64,000 bases of DNA. It comes from Pyrenophora tritici-repentis. Lineage: Eukaryota; Ascomycota; Dothideomycetes; Pleosporales; Pleosporaceae. The position numbers and the translations under genes are program-made. Positions within the stretch are counted from its first letter, which is position 1. Each line of letters starts with the position of its first letter. Location: contig NC_089390.1 of assembly GCF_003171515.1 (NCBI RefSeq), positions 9,428,274-9,492,273 on the forward strand, written 5' to 3'. The notes below the pieces were generated by a model, which was not told the DNA's origin, made no database searches, and was given only the letters and a program-made list of their open reading frames with translations. Of the stretch, positions 1 to 10,277 are shown one piece after another.

Positions 1-2522
1 TTGATGGCCTTCATGGCCTCTGATTCTTGCTTTGAATGGTACGCAACGATGATGTCGTCCACATAGAAGAAGATGATAACTCCGTCTTTGATCATGCAGC
101 ATGGCTCCTGTGGTATTTGTTGAAACCCTATCGAAGCAAGAGTTGGAGTGAATTCTTTCTGCCACAGTAATGGTGAGATCCGGAGCCCATACAGTGCCTT
201 TCGCACTTTGAGTAGAGTGCCAGGCTTCTGATACCCTTTTGGCATCCTCATGTATATTTCTCTGTCGATTGCAGCATGCACAAAAGCATTAGTGACGTCG
301 TATTGCTTTAGCTCAAGATCGTATTTGGCGGCGATTGCCATGAGCATTCTGAATGAGCGTCCTGCCAATGTTGCTGCGTATGTGTCTTGGGAGGTGATGT
401 TGCGTTGTTGGTCTCCTCTTACCACCAATCTTGCCTTACATTTGATGAGGCGGTGATGCTTGTCGAGTTTGTAGGTGTATACCCACATACAGTCTAGGAT
501 CTGGTGCCCTGCTCGTTTGACTGGTGATGCTTGGACCTCAGTCCATGACTTCATTTGTTGGTGACTCTGAAGGTGTGTCTTTTCTGCTTCCTTGAACATT
601 TCGTATAGTGGATGGTCTTCCAGCTTTGAGTATGCTGTTGGGAGTGGCGGTAGCTGGTTGCGACGGGGCTTGATTCCCTTGGATAGCAGTCTCTTCACCT
701 GAGCCTTGTCGATTGGCTTTCCTTCGTGTTGACCAATGTGTCCTGATTCGGTGCCGGCCATGAATGCGGCTGCCCATGGATTGGTCATTGATGTTGATTG
801 GTTGGACATGTTCGTCATATCCTCGTTGTTCACCTCTCCTTGAACTAGCAAGGCCACAGGTGGAGGAGTTGGTGGCGGGGTTAGATATGCCTCTACCACC
901 TTCCTTCCTTGGTGGTATCTGGTTTTCTGAGTGCGCGGGCTCTCTTCCTGCGTCGTATCGTCCTCGTAGAACGTCTCGGTTTCTGGTTGTTGGCTCTGAG
1001 TACCTGGGAGTTCGACTGTTCTTACCCAAGTTGCGATTTCCTCTAGGGTGTTGTGCATAAGATTGTCCATTAGGTCCTCAGTCTTGCCGTTGAAGATTGT
1101 GTCTTCGTTAAACACTACGTCGCGAGTGCTGATTACCTTTGCCATGGATGGGATCCAGATGCGGTAGATGTTTGTTGACTGATATCCCACAAGATACCCA
1201 ATCCAGGCTTTTGGGTCCAGCCGTTGCAGCCTTGACTTTCCTCGGTGGGTATCGTCTGTCATTGCAAAGGCTTTGCACCCATATGCTCTTAGATGAGCTT
1301 GGTTTGGTCTTCGGGGTCCGGTGACTATGCCATTTGTGGCAGCTGCGCGCGTGAAGAATATTTCGTAAGGCGATTTCCACTTGTTTGGATAATTTGGCGT
1401 TCGATTGTATAGGTATACCGCCGCTCTGGTTATCTCTGGCCAGAGTTCCCATGGAAGATTCGCATCTAGTCGAATTGCGCGTGCCTTTTCTTTTATCACA
1501 CCCCCTGAGCGTTCGGCTCCTCCGTTCTGCGCTTGTGTGTCTGGAGCGGAAGGCTCGAGTCTGATTGATAGGGACGTGCACCATTTCTCGACTTCTTGCT
1601 TAACTGTGACGATCTCGTTGTCTGTTTCAATGACCTTGACCGTAATGTTGAACTGTTTCTTCATAAATTGGATAAAGAGGGCTAATAGGCGAATAATAGA
1701 GCGTGCTGGCCTATTGTCTTTGAAGTAGAAATCCCAAACGTATCGGGAGTTTCGGCAAGTTATTAGCATCTGACTCTTTTCCTTAGTGAAGCTGTCCGCC
1801 TCGTACTCATGGAAGTCGATTGCAATTCTTTCTCCAGGACCTTCGTCATTTAGTCTTAGCGCCCTTCTTATTTGGCGCTTCGACTTTGATCTGCCGCAGG
1901 CGTCACATTGTACTGTGGTGATTCCTTTGATCCTCACCCCCTCAGATTGCTGTATGAGGTGTTCAATAGCGGATGGCCCTGGATGTCCTAGTCGTTTATG
2001 CCATAGCATGGCTGTCGCCCTTTGTGGTGATCGCTTGGTTCGATTCATACGCACATGGAAGGCTGAGTCGAATGGAGTGGTGTCTTCGATAATCCATTGC
2101 CCATGGCGTTCCGATAGGATAGCAATAATTGTTCCATCCCATCGTCGCAGGCTTGTTGGATCTTCCCGATTGTCCCACCATATTCCTTGTCGTCGGAGTA
2201 GCCTGAATGATACTAGGCTGCAGAGGAAGTCTGGACACCACGCAACGTTGACAATGTGCAAGGCTTGTTTGTCCTGAGATCCCTCTGTTGTCAATGTGAC
2301 AGCTCCGTATCCTCGTATCCAGACTTTGGAACTGCCGGCCCAGATGTAGTCCCCTGGCGTCGACGGGCGTACGTCTTCAATTCTTGAGAGGTCGTTGCAG
2401 ATGTGCGTAGTCGAGCCGGAATCCAGGATGAAGGCATCCTTTAATGGATATCCTTGTTGGCTTGCGCTGAATGCCGCTTTCATCGTGCCCTCATCAATTC
2501 TTGAGATTTCGCGTCCATCTAG
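1..2522 (-). CDS. pol: Copia Pol polyprotein (protease, integrase, reverse transcriptase), partial
   Basis: Pol has no start codon of its own: it follows the gag TGA in the same frame. The protease motif DSGSTTHIC is encoded near 2400-2423. The GAG-pre-integrase motif LWHKRLGHPG is near 1985-2015, followed by a C-X2-C pair. The integrase core shows D (AIDFHEYEAD), D (IETDNE) and E (NGGAERSG, about 1525). The RT domain starts near 550 with the typical Copia stretch ending in KARLVVRG and has YDVTNAFVHA, LYGLRISP and FFYVDDIIV. I translated the whole stretch and saw no other stop. The 3' part (RT end and RNase H) is beyond base 1. Confidence 0.9.
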
Positions 2523-2525
2523 TCA
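2517..2525 (-). promoter_or_regulatory. Candidate stop-codon readthrough site UGA-CUA between gag and pol
   Basis: On the minus strand the gag terminator reads GAA TGA CTA GAT. Gag and pol codons are in phase: the gag stop ends at 2523 and the RT YVDD codons end at multiples of three. TGA followed by CTA(G) is an established efficient readthrough context in fungi and animals, for example in the peroxisomal isoforms of fungal glycolytic enzymes. I infer that Gag-Pol is made by readthrough here rather than by frameshifting. Confidence 0.7.
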
Positions 2526-3857
2526 TTCAATGACTGCGTCCGGTGTTTGTGATGTCTTGATATGAGGTGTAATCGATCGTGACGTTGTCGAGAATCGAGG
2601 TCGTTTAGTCTCTGGGGACATTTCCTGCATCGTTCTCTGTAAGTTGGTGTCATTTTCAAGTTTGTACTGTACTAATCTTGCGATGCCTCGATTTGGCTTG
2701 AACCATTCAGGTGCCTTGGCTTTGTTCACATAGTAGCAGTCAGATATCTCATGACGCTGTTCACAGGCAGGACATATGTCTCCAGCTTTCGCTGAATTCC
2801 TCTCCGGGATCTGCTTGGTTCTGGTACTTTGACCATCCATCTTGCGTTTGTTTGATTGCCTAGGGTTTCCCCGGCCTTGGTTGGATGGCGCTCTTAATTC
2901 CACACTAGAGGCGTCCCTCAGTGTGTCCGAGTCGGGTTCACCGCTCGCCGCGTATAAGTCTCCTACCGCGAAGGCGCTCTTTGGCTTCCCTCTTGATGGA
3001 TATTGAAGACTCATATATTCACGGAAGAGTTTCATCATCCTTTTCCTATTCATGGCTTTCTTATCGTACCCTGGCCCTTGGAACCCTGCGGTCCAGGTTG
3101 ATGCCATTTTAGATACGGAGCCTAGGAAGTCGTCTATTACGGCTTGTGTTTGCATAACCTCGGCCACCTCAAGGGTTTCAGCTCGAGTTGCAGCCTGATC
3201 GTATTCATTTAGCCACGTCTCCCAGTTTGTGGTTGAACGCATTGGCTTGAGTGCGGCTTGGTATCTCTCTCGTGCTCGCGCTCTCTCCTCGTCTTCATCC
3301 ACTCCAACTGTGTCTTGGAGGGCGGTTATCCAGTCGCGCGGCGTGCCGTTCTCGGCGCAACAGCTAAGTTGTAAATGGGGTGTTACGGTTGTAAGGATGT
3401 GTTCGACCATCTTTGAGATTTTGTTGCTTTCTTCTTGATAGTCCCTCTCCCGTATTTTGTATGACTCAAGGCGCAGCTTGTAGTCGTCGCGATCCTCCTT
3501 ATACGCTTCTTGTCCTTTCTCTGAGAGTTCTGACACTCGCGTTGGTATAGTGGGGATTCGTGAGGTTGTTGTCGACATTTCTGTAGTGTCTTGTGCTGAT
3601 CCTCGCGTGTTGCCTCTAGCGTTTCGGGTGGTATGCGATGAGGCAGCTGAGGGGCTACTTGACGGTTCATACTGCGAAATGTCTGGGGGTAGCGGAGCCT
3701 CCGGTTGGATGCGCTGGAGTCGCACTCCTTCGGGGTCCAACAGTGGCCAAATGCCTTGCGACTGGCATTTCAGCTTAAGTTGGCGGTACCAAGGGATCCA
3801 GTTGCTTGAGTCGGTGAGGATGACCGTCGCGTCCCGTTGGGTCTGGATTGTTGCCAT
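2523..3857 (-). CDS. gag: Copia Gag capsid polyprotein
   Basis: This 444-residue structural protein would assemble the retrotransposon particle and bind its RNA. The start is the ATG at 3855-3857 (MATIQTQRD); the frame is open upstream to 3929 but without an ATG. The middle is highly charged and holds the UBN2/gag-like helical region (about residues 120-290, with NWETWLNEYDQA). Near residues 365-380 is a zinc-knuckle-like CPACEQRHEISDC, spaced C-X2-C-X3-H-X4-C, one residue shorter than the standard CCHC. The gene ends in TGA at 2525-2523, and pol continues in the same frame after it. Gag is about as long as expected for fungal Copia elements. Confidence 0.88.
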   Translation of the reverse strand: MATIQTQRDATVILTDSSNWIPWYRQLKLKCQSQGIWPLLDPEGVRLQRIQPEAPLPPDISQYEPSSSPSAASSHTTRNARGNTRGSAQDTTEMSTTTSRIPTIPTRVSELSEKGQEAYKEDRDDYKLRLESYKIRERDYQEESNKISKMVEHILTTVTPHLQLSCCAENGTPRDWITALQDTVGVDEDEERARARERYQAALKPMRSTTNWETWLNEYDQAATRAETLEVAEVMQTQAVIDDFLGSVSKMASTWTAGFQGPGYDKKAMNRKRMMKLFREYMSLQYPSRGKPKSAFAVGDLYAASGEPDSDTLRDASSVELRAPSNQGRGNPRQSNKRKMDGQSTRTKQIPERNSAKAGDICPACEQRHEISDCYYVNKAKAPEWFKPNRGIARLVQYKLENDTNLQRTMQEMSPETKRPRFSTTSRSITPHIKTSQTPDAVIE

Positions 3858-3939
3858 TTTCGTGGTTTTATCGCTCGTTATTGAGGCAGTGAGACTCTTA
3901 ATTGTCAGATATAATGAGATATTGCACAAAAGTGATGGA

Positions 3940-4066
3940 TGTTGATGATTGTGTGTATTGTGTTCTGTCTATCGTGTGTCCGCGCTTGTGGCCCTCTTGA
4001 GGGGCGCACTGATCCTCTCTACGCTGATTGGTTGCTGCCAACGTCGAGTAACCCTGCTATCTGACA
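3940..4066 (-). repeat. Probable 5' LTR of the Copia element
   Basis: On the minus strand this 127-bp stretch begins TGTCAGATAG and ends ATCATCAACA, so it has TG...CA ends just upstream of the gag leader. It is short for an LTR. No clear primer-binding site complementary to a tRNA 3' end follows it, so priming by an internal tRNA fragment (as in Drosophila copia) or a wrong boundary is possible. The second LTR is outside the window, so identity cannot be tested. Confidence 0.45.
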
Positions 4067-4080
4067 GTAGGCCTTATACT

Positions 4081-5005
4081 CAATTGCTTCCTCTTCCTTG
4101 CGTTTTTGTGAGATTGTTATTTTGTAGTTAGGCGTATCCTATGGTCTAAACCGGTATAGGATAGTCTGTTCTGTATCTCTTTTGTTATTTTTAGGAATTA
4201 ATTCGATAATAGCTTGTAGCTGTTAGTGTTGGTCTAGCTTTTTTGTTTGTTAGGGGTTTGTTGATTGTATCCAGGTTATTGCATTAGCAATTGGGTGGGT
4301 ACTAGCGAGCAGGTTTGCTCTTCTTGCGTAGTTCTAGATAGTTGTGTTAAGTCTAATTGCTAGTGGCGGTAGGCTAGCTTCTATGCTTGTTGGAACGGCT
4401 AGTGCGGTTCTAAACACTCCTAGAATCTTCCGGCATGCTAGGTTATGTAGTGATTGTAGTATTAATGTGGCGTATAATTAGTTTTGCTAGTAGATTTGCG
4501 CTCCGTAGTCTGACACGCTGGTTACACATGCTAGATATAGTTGCCGGATAGCATGTGTTGATAGGCCGAGTTCAATGTTCGCTAGTCTTCCTAGTCTGTA
4601 GAAAGCTTGTCTAGCTTGGCTTGCACGTATAGACACATGTGATTTGAATGATAGACGGTTGTCTAGATAGATACCTAGCCACTTTACAGTGTCTTTGTGT
4701 TCTACCCGGTCGTTGTTTGGGAGTATGAGGGCTCTTTCTATCCTCTCCTTCTTAGCGGTGAAGTGGATTAGCTCTGTTTTGGATGTGTCGAAGATAATGT
4801 CTAGCTGCTCTCCCTTAGCGAAGAGTGTAGCTATCTCTTTTTGCAGTGCTCTTATGTTTTTCTTTAGAGAGGTTGATGAGGTAGTAAGAGATAGGTCGTC
4901 GATATACGATAGTTGAAAGCTTTGTAAGGCTGGGAATAGGTCTCGGATATAGATAAGAAAGAAGATTGGTGATACTGGGCTGCCCTGTGGAATGCCTGCT
5001 ATAAT
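4081..5005 (-). mobile_element. Decayed non-LTR retrotransposon (Tad-like LINE) reverse transcriptase fragment
   Basis: The minus strand from about 5005 encodes AGIPQGSPVSPIFFLIYI, the RT block that precedes the catalytic motif, then SYIDDLSL with the two catalytic aspartates. The RT thumb follows, with an RVEHKDTVKWLGIYLD-like stretch typical of fungal LINE RTs. Downstream the frame carries stops near 4470-4490 (DYGAQIY, stop, QN, stop) that look like TGG and CAA codons changed by C-to-T or G-to-A. The 5' half of the element, including ORF1 and endonuclease, is missing: homology stops abruptly near 5005. It is inactive. Its right limit towards the Copia LTR is uncertain. Confidence 0.8.
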
Positions 5006-5213
5006 CCTTCATGCTAAGAACGGTGTGGAACGATAAGATACAGTGATTTGCGGCCGCGGGAGATGGAAAAAAGGAGTCAAACACCCCAAGTCTCTATGAA
5101 ATAGGTCATGCATGTAAGGTCAGTATGAAAAATCTCGGTGGAGCTCTCGTCTCATCCATTTATGTATCCTATGAAGATAGGTTAGTCTGTACTGCAATAC
5201 GATATATTCCAGA

Positions 5214-5341
5214 CAGACTCCGCAACAATCAATCGGATCGGCATGATTGATTCCTATCTAGGTTAAAGGCTGCCTAATGAAGTAATTCTTTAACCTATAT
5301 AGGAATCAATCATGTCAATCGATTGATTGTTGCGGAGTCTG
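5214..5341. mobile_element. hAT-type foldback MITE, copy 1
   Basis: This 128-bp element begins CAGACTCCGCAACAATCAAT and ends with its reverse complement, then G. The two halves are almost fully complementary around a loop near 5270-5288, so it folds as one hairpin. It is flanked by the exact 8-bp duplication ATTCCAGA (5206-5213 and 5342-5349). An 8-bp duplication and a CA...TG end indicate mobilisation by a hAT transposase. The terminal 18 bp match MITE copies at 9918 and 57273, but the interior differs. Confidence 0.88.
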
Positions 5342-5933
5342 ATTCCAGATGAGATGACATACCCGATACTGCGACTGGTCGCGGTTGGCGGTTCAATAGC
5401 GCGGTACTGTCAAGCGTCAAGGTTGGGGAGAATCATGTCGTATTAGAGCTGTTAGAAAGAGGTCTATATACGCAGTGGGAAGAGGGAGTGAAGGAGCTAG
5501 GCCGTAAAGGTACTAGCGGGTAAATGGGTGGCTGCCTGGTTGCCTAAGGAGGAGCCAAGGGATAAGCCCTATGGCCGACAGGTACCAGCGTTGCCGTCCC
5601 CCCAGGCAATTATTTCTGCCTCGAATGCGCTCAAATCGTCGCACTCAAGGACCCTCTCACTATCAAATTCGTCCCAGAGTAATTGAAGGACCTCAAGGAG
5701 CCAGATGCGACAGCTTATATTGGGCAAGCTGATTAGTGACGAATCGTAGTATCTGTCACGAGAGGCAACGAGCAGTAATCTCAGAACTTATGAAGAATTT
5801 TAATTTGTGTGCTACGTACAGTACTTAAGTGTAAATACAAGACGTTGCGTGAAGAAAAGAAGTAGAGAGTTCCACCCAAGAAAGATACATAGCGGAAGAA
5901 AGCTCATGTGATGTCATACGGTTGTCGAGGCAG
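5342..5933. other. Intergenic stretch between MITE-1 and hAT-1
   Basis: I see no intact gene. The minus strand from about 5745 to 5590 is open and would encode a peptide containing WLLEVLQLLWDEFDSERV, which reads like a remnant of a coding sequence, but I cannot assign a family. The final 8 bp (5926-5933, CGAGGCAG) are the left target duplication of hAT-1. Confidence 0.4.
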
Positions 5934-8900
5934 CACAGATGTCAATGAGCAAGCTGAGCGAGCTCAGCCAATTGGCTTGCTCAGCCAATTGAGCGGAGGC
6001 CAGCAGCTCGCTCGGCTCGCTCGGATTGGCTGAAACAGGGCTGTCAGCTCGCTCGGCTTGATGGGCTCAGTCCCGATTAGGAAAGTTATATAGAAACCTT
6101 GGTGTTGAGTTTCTCAGCTAATATCCCACTTATGTACACCGTATTTCGCGTCCATCTCCTCATCGCTGATAGCCTCCTTTACAGGCACCTCACCACTGCC
6201 AAATCCAGCTCTTATCCATCGTCGATCGCACTGTATTGCTGCTAGAAGTTGCGGAGAAATGCTGCGCCGACGGGGCTCGAGGAGGTCACCCAGCTCGCTG
6301 AATAAGCGCTCACACTCACAGCTTGAGCCTGGGATTGATAGCATGTCGATAGCAAATTTGCTAAGGCTGGGGTAGCGATCGCGGAGTCCTACCCAGTATT
6401 TTATAGGGTCGACGCCCTCGCTAGCGATCGGTTCGCTGCGTTTCCAAGCCTCATATTCATCCTCCTCGTTCTCCGTAAGCCCTGCAGGCTCAATAAAGCT
6501 GTTGATAGCGTCGTCTATATCATTGTGCCTGACTTTGGGGCGTAAGCGCGGCTTCGGTAAGCTTTTGTACTCCGCCCACAAATGTTGAAACTTGCGGTTG
6601 CTGCTCTCTAGCCAATCAGGCTTATCCGCCCACGCTGCGTCAAGGTAGCTTTTGTAGCGAGGATGAAGGATTGTAGCAGCATAGTAAGCTGGCGAGAGGT
6701 CGAGCTTGTTGTAGTACTCGCGGGCTTTAACTAGGGCAGCGCGGAGGTTGATAGCAAGGTGGTCTTCGGGTGACTCTGTATGCTCATCGTGAATGACGTC
6801 TTCATAGCTTTGCAAGCGGTCCTCATAGACTCCAAGTAAGTATTCAAATACTGGAATAACCTCAGCGATTGCTCCAAAAGCACCGCTTTTGCCGCGGCCT
6901 TCAAGCCGTTTTGTAGCTTGTTTCAGTGGCCTGAGCACATCAATATACTCAGCAATCACCTGCCAGTCATGGGCATTGATCCCATCAGACCTCATCCAAT
7001 CCGGCGCTGCAGGCAGCTTGTTGTTACGACTTCGGGCGTACGCGTCTTCAGTTTCAATCTTCTGAATATGGTAGTTGGCGTACCCATTAACCGCTAATTG
7101 CAACTCAACAGCGCGCTCAAAACACGAAACGTAAGAGTTCCAGCGAGTAACAACTGGCTTGACGGGCTCCTTGATTTTGTGCTGTTCTGTTGGCGCGTTG
7201 ACAGGCTGGTCCCTAATAGCGAGCTTCTGATACTTCTCAAAAAGAGCGTACTGTTGTGGTGTTTTGATGTAGTTGATAACCGCGAGAAGCACTCCTAATG
7301 GTCCATCGCCTCGCCAAGTAGCCATGTTCTCAGCTTCGTTCACGCGCTCAGTCTCCTCGTTGTCGTAGGACTCTTTCTCCTCACCCCAGAGTAGCATCTG
7401 GCCAATGAGATTAAGCGTATGAGGACCGCAGCGAAGGCGACGCTCGGTAGCGCTGAAGCCCATCTGCAAGGCGAGAGTGTTGATCGTGGTGTTGTTGTTA
7501 TGTGCGTTGTCGAGGACGAAGTAACCGAGCTTGCCCACAGTGATTTCGAACTGCTTGAATATTGCCATCACGACCTCAGCCATGGCCTCGCCGGTGTGGG
7601 CACCTGTCAGTTGTGGGAGCGCAATAGGCAAGTCCCTGAGCTCGCCAGAGCTATCAACGTAGTGGGCGACGATACCTAAGTAACCGCGCTTGCCACCTTT
7701 TGTCGTCCATCCGTCAAAGCTTATATGGACTTTGCTCATTGATTCTGAAAGGCTTGCGACAACCTTTGGTAACAGGTAGTTGTACAGGCGTATAACGTAT
7801 CGTGAGACGCTGTTATGAGATGCCCACAGGGCTCGTTCTGCCTCTACGCTAGCTAATTGTATCATATTGCGAAAAGACGATGATTCGAATTGTGAGAGTG
7901 GGAGGTTGTTTTCGACGAGCCAGGTGACGGCCGCAAGCCTAAACTCTTGTATATTGAAGTTGGTAAGCTCGTTGGCAACAGCCTGAGAGCAGCCCTTCTG
8001 AAGGGCGCGTTCGAGGAGAGTTTCTTTCCGAGGAGCGACGGTAGTGCGCTTACTTGGAGGCTTCAAGCCATGACCTTTCTTGTCTTCTCCGAGATGACGT
8101 GCTGGCGCTGATGGAGACTGCGAGACGTCATGTATGCCACGGCCAACAGTAGTGAACTTGTGCTTATAGCAATAGTGGCAGATCCACGTGACTTTTGCGA
8201 CGTTGCTGCGCAAGGCGATGCGATAGCTATGGCTGTATACCCAGCTTGCTCGGTTCGAAAGTGATGTGGGCGGCTTGCAGTGCTTTGGGTAGCGACTCCA
8301 ATTAAAGCCGTCGTATTTGTCCTCTACCCATACGAAACCCTCGTCGACAGCCTCGCTAGCTGCTCCTGAAGCTGCAACAGTGGCATGCTCGCTGCCCTCA
8401 GGTGGTGGGATGATTGTCTCTTCGGCGCGCGACTCTCGGAGGGTCGCTTCAAAATTTGGTGCTTGTGGCGCGGCGACGAGAGCTTGACGCGGCGACAGCG
8501 GTGGAGGAGGTGGAGATGGTGAGAATGGCCGAGTATCGACTAGCACAGGTTGGCTGGCAGTCCCGCGATGACGCGCTGCGACTCTAGGGCGCTTCGAAGT
8601 TGTCGCGATTTCTAGAGCATTAACGCGTGTTCTTTTTGCTGGCATTATAGCAACGGCGAGGTAGATAATAGCTGCAAATAGAGACGCGTTGATGGAGTAT
8701 AGGTGAGTGTGGTGGGTGATAAGTAGTAAGTGAAGTGTCGCAGAAGGAGAATATTGTTGCCAGGCCGTTAGCCGGAAATTTAGTAGCTTATTTGCTAGAA
8801 ATATAGCAAAAAAGAGTGTATTTTAGGTTATAACTAGGTTTCGAACTTACGCACTACACCTAAAAATCATCGTGAGATTGCCCCTCCACCAAGTCCTTCA

Positions 8901-9074
8901 GCCCCAAGTTTCCAACCGCCCCATCCAACCAAGCTAAGCAAGCTGACTGAGCGAGCGCCTATCCCTAAGCTCGCTCGGCTTGCAAGCGCGCACTGCGCGC
9001 TCAGCTCATTCGGCTTGGTCAAAACGTCCAAGCCGAGCGAGCTGAGCGAGCCGGCTCGCTCGTTGACAAGTATG
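5934..9074 (-). mobile_element. hAT-1, complete DNA transposon
   Basis: This 3141-bp element has imperfect inverted ends, CACAGATGTCAATGAGC at the left and, read inward, CATACTTGTCAACGAGC at the right. It is flanked by the exact duplication CGAGGCAG (5926-5933 and 9075-9082). About 130 bp inside each end are clusters of GCTCGCTCGGCT and AGCCGAGCGAGCT words in both orientations, the subterminal repeats that hAT transposases bind. It carries one long transposase gene on the minus strand. Intact ends, duplication and frame suggest it is recent and possibly autonomous. Confidence 0.95.
6114..8645 (-). CDS. hAT transposase of hAT-1
   Basis: This 843-residue nuclear enzyme would cut and paste the surrounding element. 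The N-terminus is basic and low in complexity (KRTR, KRPR, a proline run). A BED-like zinc finger with WICHYCYKHK lies near residue 153, with histidines about 30 residues on. The RNase H-like core shows ISFDGWTTKGG near residue 310 (first catalytic Asp) and FVLDNAHNN near 377 (second Asp). The C-terminal hAT dimerisation region holds SSCECERLFSELGDLLEPRR near 770. It is a single exon without stops. It is clearly related to the transposases of hAT-2 and hAT-3 but has diverged enough to be a separate family. Confidence 0.95.
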   Translation of the reverse strand: MPAKRTRVNALEIATTSKRPRVAARHRGTASQPVLVDTRPFSPSPPPPPLSPRQALVAAPQAPNFEATLRESRAEETIIPPPEGSEHATVAASGAASEAVDEGFVWVEDKYDGFNWSRYPKHCKPPTSLSNRASWVYSHSYRIALRSNVAKVTWICHYCYKHKFTTVGRGIHDVSQSPSAPARHLGEDKKGHGLKPPSKRTTVAPRKETLLERALQKGCSQAVANELTNFNIQEFRLAAVTWLVENNLPLSQFESSSFRNMIQLASVEAERALWASHNSVSRYVIRLYNYLLPKVVASLSESMSKVHISFDGWTTKGGKRGYLGIVAHYVDSSGELRDLPIALPQLTGAHTGEAMAEVVMAIFKQFEITVGKLGYFVLDNAHNNNTTINTLALQMGFSATERRLRCGPHTLNLIGQMLLWGEEKESYDNEETERVNEAENMATWRGDGPLGVLLAVINYIKTPQQYALFEKYQKLAIRDQPVNAPTEQHKIKEPVKPVVTRWNSYVSCFERAVELQLAVNGYANYHIQKIETEDAYARSRNNKLPAAPDWMRSDGINAHDWQVIAEYIDVLRPLKQATKRLEGRGKSGAFGAIAEVIPVFEYLLGVYEDRLQSYEDVIHDEHTESPEDHLAINLRAALVKAREYYNKLDLSPAYYAATILHPRYKSYLDAAWADKPDWLESSNRKFQHLWAEYKSLPKPRLRPKVRHNDIDDAINSFIEPAGLTENEEDEYEAWKRSEPIASEGVDPIKYWVGLRDRYPSLSKFAIDMLSIPGSSCECERLFSELGDLLEPRRRSISPQLLAAIQCDRRWIRAGFGSGEVPVKEAISDEEMDAKYGVHKWDIS

Positions 9075-9082
9075 CGAGGCAG

Positions 9083-9909
9083 TGGAATACTGTCGAGGAT
9101 AGTACATTGCACTGTTGCGATAGGAGCGTGCGGATTGGAGGCAGGAGCGTACGGGTTAAGAGCAGGAGCGCATGGGTCAGAGGCAGGAGTGTCAAGGGGA
9201 CCACGGTGGTTACCGTGACAGTATCTCAGTTATTGGTCGACATGGCCCTCCTGACATAGGGGATCGTCGCAATTTAGTATAAACCGACAAGTGCAAAGGA
9301 TTCAAAGACACCAACAGTGCTTACATGATCTGCAATCCACCCAGAACCATCTTGTTTAATCTAGTATCTAATGCTTCCACCAACGTCACTATGTAGGTAA
9401 AAACACATATAGTAAACGTCTGCCGCATGTGGAATGGATCAGAGGAAAAGGATAATATAGAGACCATTGGCTTTAAGATTGCTAAGAGACATGCTGAGGT
9501 TGGTTCAAGTTTGCTGCGGTTATGCGTTTGTTCGTGGGCTGGGCTTAAGAGTAATGAACTAGCCCCTAAAGATGCTTAGGTAGGTAGGCATCTATATACC
9601 TATTCTCCATGTCTGAATATCTTAGATAACTTGAGAACCATCTTGTATCTAAGAGACAGAAAGCAATTTCAAAGCAAGGTAGAGAGACAATGAGACATTC
9701 CGTTCTGGGCTTATAAGGGGGGTTTTGAGCCATGAAACACCCGAACGCGGAGAAAGTGACCGACAACCTATCCAGAGTTCTTCGAGAAGCAGGATATCAA
9801 GGTGAATATCTGGTAGGCTTATAAGTGTTCATTTCTTTGTTGAAAGCCTATGCATACATGTACGTAGTACCTCCAGGTTTTTTTGTAAGGTGACCTAGCA
9901 GATGACACA
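9083..9909. other. Intergenic stretch between hAT-1 and MITE-2
   Basis: The first 100 bp contain several GGAGC(A/G)-containing short repeats (9120-9200, units like GCAGGAGCGTACGGGTTAAGA). The rest holds no open frame that I trust and no recognised motif. The 8 bp 9910-9917 are the left duplication of MITE-2. Confidence 0.4.
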
Positions 9910-9917
9910 ATCATCAC

Positions 9918-10079
9918 CACAGTCCGCAACAATCAATTAAGTGGGTCCTAGAAGGTTCAGATTGGATTGATTGATTACCGCTTTAAGCCTAGTAGTTACC
10001 TATAGGAGTTTAAGCCCTACCTAGATAGGTAAGTGGGTCTAGGAGAGTGACCGGATTGAATTGATTGTTGCGGAGTCTA
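9918..10079. mobile_element. hAT-type MITE, copy 2
   Basis: This 162-bp element begins CACAGTCCGCAACAATCAAT and ends ATTGATTGTTGCGGAGTCTA. It is flanked by the exact duplication ATCATCAC (9910-9917 and 10080-10087). The interior is also partly self-complementary (TAGGTTAA and CTATAGGAG/CTACCTAG words). It is identical base for base to the copy at 57273-57434, so both are young. It has no coding capacity. It ends 190 bp before hAT-2, whose subterminal repeats share the words GATTGATT and CAATCAATC with it. Confidence 0.92.
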
Positions 10080-10277
10080 ATCATCACACGACTGTATCCA
10101 AGAAAAGCACATTTGCGATTGTACACTGCTGTAGATACCTAGATAGGCGATTACAACTTTGGAGATTATCTTTCATTTCCCAAGACCCGTCACACCAGAC
10201 CAGAGAAATTCCGCAACCAAGAAAATCCCGAGCGATGTCAAAAGGCAAACATCTTAATCGTGTCGTTTACACATGCG

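Larger units (their letters stand above)
1..4066 (-). mobile_element. Ty1/Copia LTR retrotransposon, truncated by the left window edge
   Basis: The minus strand reads, in order, a probable 5' LTR (3940-4066), a short leader, gag (2523-3857), and pol in Copia order: protease, integrase, reverse transcriptase. The RT signature YVDD is encoded at about 54-65, so the rest of RT, RNase H and the 3' LTR lie outside the window. I read the frame from 3857 to 1 and found one stop only, the gag terminator at 2523-2525. Such an undamaged frame suggests a recent insertion. The element abuts a decayed LINE on its right. The target duplication cannot be checked because the other end is missing. Confidence 0.93.

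Noticed and set aside
538..1584. Minus-strand frames starting MGKNSRTPRYSEP and MVHVPINQTRAFRS
   Set aside because: They lie in another frame over the Copia integrase-RT region; the pol frame itself is continuous there, so these are shadows.
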